64,000 nucleotides of DNA from positions 2,108,001 to 2,172,000 of the forward strand of contig NZ_CP049246.1 in NCBI RefSeq assembly GCF_011046555.1, given 5' to 3'. A model generated the notes under the pieces. That model saw nothing but the letters and a program-made list of their open reading frames with translations, was not told the origin of the DNA and ran no database searches. The DNA is from Sphingobacterium lactis. GTDB lineage: Bacteria; Bacteroidota; Bacteroidia; Sphingobacteriales; Sphingobacteriaceae. This document shows positions 36,110-43,279 of the stretch, in pieces (position 1 is the first letter of the stretch; the number at the start of each line of letters is the position of its first letter). Position numbers and translations under genes: made by a program.

Positions 36110-36385
36110 ATGAAACCTTTGGTTCGTATAACATATTGTCCCAAATGTGGTTGGATGCTTCGCGCGAGTTACATGTCGCAGGAGCTGCTGACCACCTTTG
36201 TGGATGATATTCAAGGGGTGCAGTTGGAACCCAGTGAAATTGCGGGTCGTTACACAGTTTTTGTCGATACGGAAGAAATTTTCGACCGGAAAAGGGAAGG
36301 GCGCTTTCCCGAAATCAAGGAACTTAAACAATTGGTTCGCAACAGGGTAAACCCGGACAAGGACCTGGGCCACGCTGACCACTAG
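36110..36385 (+). CDS. Rdx-family (SelW-like) thioredoxin-fold protein
   Basis: The 91 residues match the bacterial SelT/SelW/SelH family. A CxxC redox pair occurs near the N-terminus (ITYCPKCGWMLRA), followed by QELLTTF, and there are a GRYTVFVDTEEIFDRK strand and FPEIKELKQLVRN near the C-terminus. In eukaryotic relatives the second Cys position is selenocysteine; here both are Cys. It lies just downstream of the cytochrome gene and may be co-expressed with it. Confidence 0.88.
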   Translation: MKPLVRITYCPKCGWMLRASYMSQELLTTFVDDIQGVQLEPSEIAGRYTVFVDTEEIFDRKREGRFPEIKELKQLVRNRVNPDKDLGHADH

Positions 36386-36489
36386 ATGCATTTTCTTACC
36401 TGTTCTTTACCTAATCTTTCACATTTCTTAACCTTTATACCATTAAAAAATCTGTATTTTTAACTTTCACCACAACAGATTTTTTGTAA

Positions 36490-37716
36490 ATGCGCATATT
36501 ACACACTGCAGATTGGCATTTGGGTAAAAAGCTTGATTTCTTTTCCCGTTTGGAGGAACAGCGGGAGGTCATGGACGAAATCTGTCAGATCGCGGACCGC
36601 GAAGAGGTTGACCTCGTCGTTGTCTCCGGCGATCTGTATGATACCTTTAATCCACCCATTGAAGCCACAGAATTACTGTATAAAACCTTAAAAAGATTAA
36701 CGAACAACGGTAAGCGTCCCGTAATCGCTATCGCCGGAAACCACGACTCCCCAGATCGGGTGGATTCTCCAGATCCACTGGCACGTGAGTGTGGGATATT
36801 CTTCTTCGGTCAGCCAAACCTGGTGACCAAGCAATTGACGGTGGAAGGGGCATTCGATGTCATCCGTTCAGATGAAGGATTTGTAGAGTTAAAGATCCCA
36901 AAGTATTATTATCCAATACGTATACTATCCACAGCATTCGCCAATGAAATGCGATTGAAACAGTTCCTCGGCTTTGAAGATAAGGCTGCGCAATTGCAGG
37001 AAGTGCTGAAGGAACGCTGGCGGAACCTAGCGACCCAATATTGTGATTCCTTCGGGGTAAACCTCCTGACCACCCACCTCTACATGCTGAAGCGTGGGGG
37101 CGAAGTCCTGGAAGAACCGGAAGGAGAAAAACCCATTCGGTTGGGCTATGCGGATCTGGTCTATTCGGATAGTATTCCGGCACAGATCCAATATACGGCA
37201 TTAGGTCACCTGCACCGTTTCCATGAAATTGGTCAAGGTGATGCTCCCGTCATCTATCCAGGTAGTCCTTTGGCGTATTCCTTCTCCGAGGCTGGACAGA
37301 AGAAGCAAGTGGTTCTTGTGGACTTGGAACCCAATAAACCGGCGCAATACAGCACCGTAACATTGGAAAAGGGAAGGCAATTGCACCGCAAGCGCTTTCA
37401 TTCGATCGATGAAGCGGTCGTGTGGCTGCATGAAAATCCACATGCCTTGGTAGAATTAACCCTCGAGTCCGACGAATTCCTTTCGGCAATCGATCTCAAG
37501 CGGATCCATGAAGCCCATGATGGCATCATCCATATCATCCCGATCGTCAATAGAAAACAGGAACCAGGCTGTACGGTACAGTCCGTAAACCTGGATCAGG
37601 ATATGAAGGATTTATTCAAGGATTTTTTCCGTTCCAAGTATGGACAGGATCCAAATGATGAACTGATGGCCCTATTTGATGAGGTCGCTGCAAATACCCT
37701 AGAAAAAGAAGATTAA
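36490..37716 (+). CDS. sbcD: SbcD exonuclease subunit
   Basis: SbcD is the Mre11-type nuclease of the SbcCD complex, which cuts hairpins and protein-blocked ends. The phosphoesterase motifs are present in order: TADWHLGKK, VVSGDLYDTFNPP, IAGNHDSPDR, LLTTHLYM and ALGHLHRFHE. The 408-residue length is normal, with a C-terminal capping and SbcC-binding region (about 290-408). The stop precedes the sbcC ATG by three bases, so the two subunits form one operon. Confidence 0.96.
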   Translation: MRILHTADWHLGKKLDFFSRLEEQREVMDEICQIADREEVDLVVVSGDLYDTFNPPIEATELLYKTLKRLTNNGKRPVIAIAGNHDSPDRVDSPDPLARECGIFFFGQPNLVTKQLTVEGAFDVIRSDEGFVELKIPKYYYPIRILSTAFANEMRLKQFLGFEDKAAQLQEVLKERWRNLATQYCDSFGVNLLTTHLYMLKRGGEVLEEPEGEKPIRLGYADLVYSDSIPAQIQYTALGHLHRFHEIGQGDAPVIYPGSPLAYSFSEAGQKKQVVLVDLEPNKPAQYSTVTLEKGRQLHRKRFHSIDEAVVWLHENPHALVELTLESDEFLSAIDLKRIHEAHDGIIHIIPIVNRKQEPGCTVQSVNLDQDMKDLFKDFFRSKYGQDPNDELMALFDEVAANTLEKED

Positions 37717-37719
37717 CAT

Positions 37720-40700
37720 ATGCTGCCACTATATTTAAGTATAGAAGGACTATATTCCTACCAAGAAAAACAAGAAATTGATTTTACCGAGCTCACCGAA
37801 GCCGGTCTCTTTGGGATCTTTGGCGCGGTAGGGTCGGGAAAATCGTCCATATTGGAAGCGATCAGTTTTGCGCTGTATGGTGAAACCGAACGGTTGAACA
37901 AAACCGATAGGCGCTCCTACAACATGATGAACCTCAAATCCAATCAGGCGATGATTGTTTTTGAGTTCCTCAACTTCGAGCAGAAGAAATACAGATTTGT
38001 TGCGCAATGGAAGCGTCGCAAGAATTTTGAGGATACCACCACCATCGAGCGCACGGCCTATGAGTGGATCGGAGATGGTTGGATTCCGCTGGATTCTGCC
38101 GATGGTTCCCATGTGACCAATCTTTCGTACGCCAATTTCCGACGGACCATCATCATTCCACAGGGTCAATTCAAGGAATTCCTGGAATTGCGCGGCAAAG
38201 ACCGTTCGGAAATGATGAAGGAGATCTTCTACCTGAATAAATTCGACCTAGGGCCGAAGGTTGGCTTCCTGCAGGCCGGCAATAACCGGAAGCTGGAAAA
38301 CCTGAAGGGTGCCCTGTCGGGGTTTGAGAGCGTGTCGGCAGATGCGCTGGAAAGCAAGAAGAAGGAAGTCGTGGAGGCGAAGGAAACGCTTGCACAAACC
38401 AAGGTGTCCTATCAGGAGTTATTGGGCAAGGTGCAATCCCTTCAGGAATTCAAAGACAAGCAACTGGAGGTACAGCAGAAAACTGCCCAGTTTGAGGAGC
38501 TCAACAGCCGTAAGGAGAAGGTGAAGCAGCAAGAGGCCGAACTGAACCGGTATGAACGGACTTCACAGGCTTTCCGTGAGCCATTGAACTATATCCAATC
38601 GCTGAATACCGAAAGGGAGACATTGATCCATAAGATCGAGAACTTCCAAGTGGTCAAAGAGCGGCAGTTGCGCGAAATCGATGTGGTGGAAAGGGAGATT
38701 GCCAATATACAGGCGGATTATCTCAACATCAATGGACTCCGTGCGCAGGCTGAGGATTATAAGCTGATTTCCCTGATCAAGGAAAATGAGCGCAAAGAGG
38801 TCGAACTGCAGAATAGATTGGCGAAAGGTGCCCCCTTTGTGGAGCGCTCCAAAGAATCGGAACTTAACCTGGCCAAAAAGCTCGAGCAGGCGGAGATCAA
38901 CCTGGAGAACCTCAAATCGGAGAAAGTGGATACTTCCCAACTCATTGAGATGGAAAAATGGTACCAACGGAAAGATACTCTCAAACAGCAGTTGGATGCT
39001 GCCGAAAAGGAAATCAGCCAATACCAAACGGAGTTGGAAGCCGATATCAAGATCTTTAACCAAGCAGGGTATACCGAGGACAACTGGGGACAGGTGATCC
39101 AGAATGAATTACTACTGATTGAGGATAAATACGGCAAATTACGGGAACAGGAAACCCACTTACAGGTGCAGGCGCAGTTGAGTCGCTTTGCCACCGATCT
39201 GCAACCGGGATCGCCCTGTCCACTCTGTGGTGCTTTGGACCATCCAGAGCCAACCGTCAATGCGCATGTGCAGGACGAACTGCATAAGCTGAACCAGGAG
39301 AAGTCTGTCTTGGAGCAGGAGCGTACGTCCTTCGTGAACTTGCGTGATCAGCTGACCAAGGCCTCCATAGCGATGCAATCCAAACGTGGACAGCATGACC
39401 GTATCAGCGCCATTCAGCAGCGTAGCGCGGAGGAAATGACGGTCCATGGCGGTCTTTTCCAGTGGCCGGGCTATTCACCGGACGATATCGGTGCGTTCGA
39501 ATCCCAGAAACAGCAACTGAAGACCAATGAGCAGCAGACGGCAGCGATGGAGGCTGAAGTGAAATTAATCCGTCAGGACCTGCAGAAGAGCAAGGAGAAC
39601 ATTGCCCGCTTTGAAAAGGAACTGGATGCCATCCGCGCGGAGATTGCCGTCGTACAAGGCGTTAGCCAGCACAGCAAGTCCGGATTGCAACAGTTGAACT
39701 TCGCCGAATTTGAAGGACGCGATCTGGAGGAGGTACGCAAGATGAAACTGCAACTCGACCAGCATATCGTACAGCTGGAGGGGAATTACCTCAGCCTGAA
39801 CCAAAAATTGAACACCTACAAGACCAAGTTGGCCGAAGTAGTCGGTCAGTATACCGCTGCCAAGGACCAGCTGAGTATCTATAACCAACAGTTGAAGACC
39901 CGGCAGGAGCAGATTGCCAAACTCCTGCGCGAATATGGCTTCGCCGATATCACCCAGGTGCAGTCCATTATCCAGCGCGTTATTCCCGTTGAGCAGATCC
40001 GTCAGGAGATCCAACAGTATTTTGTCCGTTTGGAAGTGCTGGAATCGCAGATCAAAAGCCTCAATGAATTCCTGGCATCCAAGGAATTTTCGGAAGAGGA
40101 CCTGGAAACGACCAACAAACTGTTTGAATTCAAGAAAGAGGAGTTGGAGTTGCAATTGGCGTTGACCGGTGGTCTCGAGAAAGAACTGGCGCACCTGACC
40201 CTCGAATTTGGGAAAAAGGAAAAGCTGTTGGAAGAATTCGACATGTTGAATAACCGCGGTTCCAACCTCAAGACGCTGGAAAACCTATTCAAGGGCAATG
40301 GTTTCGTGAATTACGTGTCCAGTATCCATCTCCGGCAGATGTGCGAGATGGCCAACCACCGTTTCCACCGCCTGACAAGGAACCAACTCAGCCTAACGAT
40401 CAACGATAGCAATGAGTTCGAGGTTATCGACTTCCTGAACAACGGGTTCCGCCGTTCAGTGAAGACGCTTTCCGGCGGACAGAGCTTCCAAGCCTCGCTA
40501 TGCCTGGCATTGGCATTGGCCGAGAATATCCAATCGCTCAATAAATCAGATAGGAACTTCTTCTTTATCGATGAGGGCTTTGGTACGCAGGATGCTGAGA
40601 GCATCAATACCGTATTCGACACGCTGCAGTATCTGCACCAGGAGAATAGGGTAGTGGGTATCATCTCCCACGTAGAAGAACTGAAGGAGCGCATTCCGAT

Positions 40701-40761
40701 GTCCGTTACGGTTGTCAAGGACCATGAGGATGGTTCCCAGCTGTATCCTTCATGGAAATAG
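37720..40761 (+). CDS. sbcC: SbcC ATPase subunit
   Basis: SbcC is the Rad50-like SMC-type ATPase partner of SbcD. The 1013 residues show Walker A GAVGSGKSSILEA (about 35-47), two long coiled-coil arms around a zinc hook with CPLCG (about residue 502), the ABC signature LSGGQSFQASL and Walker B NFFFIDEGFG near the C-terminus. All ATPase motifs are intact. It follows sbcD directly. A hairpin after the stop probably ends the operon. Confidence 0.96.
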   Translation: MLPLYLSIEGLYSYQEKQEIDFTELTEAGLFGIFGAVGSGKSSILEAISFALYGETERLNKTDRRSYNMMNLKSNQAMIVFEFLNFEQKKYRFVAQWKRRKNFEDTTTIERTAYEWIGDGWIPLDSADGSHVTNLSYANFRRTIIIPQGQFKEFLELRGKDRSEMMKEIFYLNKFDLGPKVGFLQAGNNRKLENLKGALSGFESVSADALESKKKEVVEAKETLAQTKVSYQELLGKVQSLQEFKDKQLEVQQKTAQFEELNSRKEKVKQQEAELNRYERTSQAFREPLNYIQSLNTERETLIHKIENFQVVKERQLREIDVVEREIANIQADYLNINGLRAQAEDYKLISLIKENERKEVELQNRLAKGAPFVERSKESELNLAKKLEQAEINLENLKSEKVDTSQLIEMEKWYQRKDTLKQQLDAAEKEISQYQTELEADIKIFNQAGYTEDNWGQVIQNELLLIEDKYGKLREQETHLQVQAQLSRFATDLQPGSPCPLCGALDHPEPTVNAHVQDELHKLNQEKSVLEQERTSFVNLRDQLTKASIAMQSKRGQHDRISAIQQRSAEEMTVHGGLFQWPGYSPDDIGAFESQKQQLKTNEQQTAAMEAEVKLIRQDLQKSKENIARFEKELDAIRAEIAVVQGVSQHSKSGLQQLNFAEFEGRDLEEVRKMKLQLDQHIVQLEGNYLSLNQKLNTYKTKLAEVVGQYTAAKDQLSIYNQQLKTRQEQIAKLLREYGFADITQVQSIIQRVIPVEQIRQEIQQYFVRLEVLESQIKSLNEFLASKEFSEEDLETTNKLFEFKKEELELQLALTGGLEKELAHLTLEFGKKEKLLEEFDMLNNRGSNLKTLENLFKGNGFVNYVSSIHLRQMCEMANHRFHRLTRNQLSLTINDSNEFEVIDFLNNGFRRSVKTLSGGQSFQASLCLALALAENIQSLNKSDRNFFFIDEGFGTQDAESINTVFDTLQYLHQENRVVGIISHVEELKERIPMSVTVVKDHEDGSQLYPSWK

Positions 40762-40791
40762 AGCAGGAGACCCGAAATATGTAAAACAAGA

Positions 40792-40817
40792 AAGGCCCCG
40801 CATCACTGCGGGACCTT
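40792..40817. terminator. hairpin between convergent sbcC and CpxP-like genes
   Basis: CCCGCA (40797-40802) pairs with TGCGGG (40807-40812) around TCAC, and AAGG/CCTT extends the stem after a mismatch. There is only a weak T-run. Its place after the sbcC stop suggests a terminator. Confidence 0.5.
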
Positions 40818-40866
40818 CTCAATTAAACATATAACCACTAACTAATAAAAATTTTAATATCGCTTT

Positions 40867-41394
40867 CTAGCTGTTTGAACTTTCTACAGTTTTCTCTTCT
40901 ACTTCTTTTTCTACCGGCATCTTGCGGTCCATTCCCTTACGCTTCATTTGGCGATCTTTGAAATTGCGCTGTCCGTCGCGGTTGAATCTATCTTTGCGGT
41001 TCTCCGCCATTTTATTTTTCATGATTTCCTGCTGCTCTGGAGTCAGTAACTTCTGGAACTCCTCACGCTCCGCTTTCATCTCTCTGCGACGAGCATCGCG
41101 CTCCACCTGCATTTCCTCATGTTTTACTTTCCATTTTTTCGCTTGGTCCAAATGGTAAGCATATACTTCTTTTTTCTGAGCTTCTGTGAACTTTAGCTCC
41201 TTATCCAAACGATCGGTCTTCAGTTGTGCGATCTCTTCAGGTGTTTTCTTTTGCAAACGGTCTGCACGGTGGTGCTTGCGGTGCTTAACTTCCTGACGAA
41301 CCTCTTTCTTATGCTGAACGCGAGTAGAGTCCTGTGCGTATGCTGAAATACTTAATCCTGCGAATAATGCTGCTAATGTTAATATCTTTTTCAT
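40867..41394 (-). CDS. CpxP/Spy-like (DUF4890-type) periplasmic protein
   Basis: The 175 residues have a signal peptide (about 1-20, ending AYAQ) and a highly charged all-helical body (TPEEIAQLKTDRLDKEL, EFQKLLTPEQQEIMKNK). The LTPEQQ motif and Lys/Arg/Glu content are typical of Spy/CpxP and the DUF4890 family of Bacteroidota, which are periplasmic chaperones or stress sensors. No two-component pair is adjacent. The very charged C-terminal tail has a DRKMPVEKEVEE repeat-like stretch. Confidence 0.8.
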   Translation of the reverse strand: MKKILTLAALFAGLSISAYAQDSTRVQHKKEVRQEVKHRKHHRADRLQKKTPEEIAQLKTDRLDKELKFTEAQKKEVYAYHLDQAKKWKVKHEEMQVERDARRREMKAEREEFQKLLTPEQQEIMKNKMAENRKDRFNRDGQRNFKDRQMKRKGMDRKMPVEKEVEEKTVESSNS

Positions 41395-41721
41395 ATCTCA
41401 ATTTCTTTTAATGTTTTTCATTCGTGTTTCTTACCTTTTGGAGTGTTTTGCGGTAGTGAACGTTTAATCTGCAATATGTTAAACTTTGTTAACGCTTTTC
41501 GATCAACTACCCGCTCCATTGGGTTTTAAGAATAGATAGAAAAATGCCCTTAAGGTTTATTTTTCTATCCGTTAAAAACTGTTAAGACGTGATTTTGGTG
41601 GGAAATAGGGGCGGCTTGAAAAATAAAATGGCTTAAAATCAGTTAGTTTTGTGGTAACCGTAATTTTATTTTTGGATAATAAAGGATAAGCCCTATATTT
41701 GCATCGTTCCAAAGGGAATAA
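41395..41721. other. 327-base gene-free spacer between the CpxP-like gene and tRNA-Leu
   Basis: The spacer holds an 11-base inverted repeat, GATAGAAAAAT (41535-41545) with ATTTTTCTATC (41559-41569), of unknown role, and the tRNA promoter at 41671-41701. I see no ORF with coding character. Confidence 0.7.
41671..41701 (+). promoter_or_regulatory. promoter of tRNA-Leu
   Basis: TTTG (41671-41674), 19 bases, then TATATTTG (41694-41701) is an exact Bacteroidota consensus, 20 bases before the tRNA 5' end. Confidence 0.85.
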
Positions 41722-41803
41722 GCCCAGGTGGCGGAATTGGTAGACGCGTTGGTCTCAAACACCAATGAAGCAATTCGTGCCGGTTCGATCCCGGCCCTGG
41801 GTA
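41722..41803 (+). tRNA. tRNA-Leu (CAA anticodon)
   Basis: The acceptor stem GCCCAGG pairs with CCTGGGT (G-T at the first pair). The D-arm contains GGCGGAATTGGTAGACGC, the anticodon stem TTGGT...ACCAA encloses loop CTCAAAC (anticodon CAA), a long variable arm follows, and the T-arm is CCGGTTCGATCCCGG. The long variable arm is typical of leucine tRNAs. CCA is not encoded. The prophage integrase lies immediately downstream, so the 3' end of this gene is the likely attachment site. Confidence 0.93.
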
Positions 41804-41811
41804 CTAACGGT

Positions 41812-41845
41812 AAAGCGGGTTTCAGTGAAACTCGCTTTATTTGTT
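41812..41845 (+). terminator. terminator downstream of tRNA-Leu
   Basis: AAAGCGGGTTTC and GAAACTCGCTTT (one G-T pair) enclose a 3-base loop and lead into T-rich sequence 9 bases after the tRNA. It probably lies on the prophage side of the junction. Confidence 0.8.
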
Positions 41846-41948
41846 TAAAAACCCCCTTTCCGGAACGCAAACCAACCCTTGACTCGGGTAATTTATTAAT
41901 CCATTTCGGAAATTTTGCTAACATCGGTGTTAACATGAATTTCTGAGT

Positions 41949-43205
41949 ATGGGAATCGTTAATAATGAACCCGGAACTATGTTCAAGTTTTCCACCAAAC
42001 TTCATGTGCACAAGCATCGTGTGAAAAAAAACGGCTATGTTGCCATTAATATTCAGGTAAATATTTCCACTCCAGGAAATTTAGATCGTGATTATTTCCC
42101 ATTGAGCCTTGATTGGCCACTGGAACTAATTGATTTTGACCAAAGCATCCTGAATCCAAGATTTAAAGGAGATTCCGATGCGAATGATTTCAATATGATC
42201 ATTATGTCGGAACGGTCTCGCATCAATGAGATAGCCAAAATTTATAGATTGTCCGGAAGGTACTTAAATACGGATATCCTAAAGCGTGAGCTATTCTATT
42301 TCGACACTTCCAAATCGGTCATCGGATATTTCATCAAACGTAGGCGTGAGCTAATGAGATTAAAGGTCATATCGGAACAGACTTGGAAAAATTATGGATC
42401 TACAATAAAGGCCCTGGAGGAATTTAACCAGAACCTAAGATGGGATCAGGTCAGCGTTAAGTTTATGTTTGAATTCCGGTCTTGGTTAAAGAAGAGGAGG
42501 AAGGCAAATGGCAATCTAATCAGCCATAATACTGTTTGGACCAGGATAAAGGATATAAAAGCCTTGTTCGGCAATGCGAAGGATGAAATTCAGGTTTTTG
42601 TACCTCAGGATGTTATTGATTTTCCCAACCCATACGTCGAGAGTGAATCTACCTATTTAAATAAGGAGGAGATAGTGCGTTTGATCCAGCAAATGGATGC
42701 TGATGTATTGAACCCTACACAATTTAATGTGTTGAAGGCCTTTTTATTTTGCTGCTTTTCGGGTATCCGGATATCAGATTTGTACAATTCAAAATATTCC
42801 TGGATGTTTTCCGATAATTTCATGAAGTTCACCATGCAGAAGAATTCTGAGCGAAAACCAAAAACCATAACTATCCCTTTGATTCCAATAGCTAAGGTAT
42901 TTATTTATGGTACAAATGGAAATTTATTTGAGCTACCTACTATGCAGGAATATAATCGGAGCCTTAAGGATCTAGCTGGATTTGCAAAGATTGATAAGGT
43001 TATTACCTCACATGTGGCCAGGCATACTTTTGGTTATTTGATCATGAAATACGTCGGCGACATCTATCTGTTGAAAAAGCTCCTCGGACATTCAAAGATA
43101 GCTACGACGGAAAAATATGCCCATGTAGATGATGAGGATAATTATGAAAAAACCCTTCAAATTCAGGGAGATTTTGAAGGGTTGTGGAAAATGAAAAATG
43201 TTTAA
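41949..43205 (+). CDS. int: tyrosine recombinase (prophage integrase)
   Basis: The protein inserts and excises the prophage by site-specific recombination. The catalytic tyrosine-recombinase residues are visible: the Arg in CFSGIRISDLYN (about 277), HVARHTFG (about 358), LLGHSKIATTEKYAHV with the second His and the nucleophilic Tyr (about 390-403). An N-terminal Arm-like and SAM-like core-binding region (about 1-215) precedes the catalytic domain. ATGs at 41949 and 41979 are both possible. It reads away from the tRNA-Leu, into the prophage. Confidence 0.93.
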   Translation: MGIVNNEPGTMFKFSTKLHVHKHRVKKNGYVAINIQVNISTPGNLDRDYFPLSLDWPLELIDFDQSILNPRFKGDSDANDFNMIIMSERSRINEIAKIYRLSGRYLNTDILKRELFYFDTSKSVIGYFIKRRRELMRLKVISEQTWKNYGSTIKALEEFNQNLRWDQVSVKFMFEFRSWLKKRRKANGNLISHNTVWTRIKDIKALFGNAKDEIQVFVPQDVIDFPNPYVESESTYLNKEEIVRLIQQMDADVLNPTQFNVLKAFLFCCFSGIRISDLYNSKYSWMFSDNFMKFTMQKNSERKPKTITIPLIPIAKVFIYGTNGNLFELPTMQEYNRSLKDLAGFAKIDKVITSHVARHTFGYLIMKYVGDIYLLKKLLGHSKIATTEKYAHVDDEDNYEKTLQIQGDFEGLWKMKNV

Positions 43206-43251
43206 TAATTTATTGTGATAAAAGAATTTATCGTTATTTTCTATATTAATC

Positions 43252-43269
43252 CCCCTACCGAGATAGGGG
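43252..43269. terminator. hairpin between convergent integrase and tail-fibre genes
   Basis: CCCCTA (43252-43257) pairs with TAGGGG (43264-43269) around CCGAGA, flanked by a T-rich sequence. It lies between two converging stops. Confidence 0.6.
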
Positions 43270-43279
43270 CTTGGTTTGG

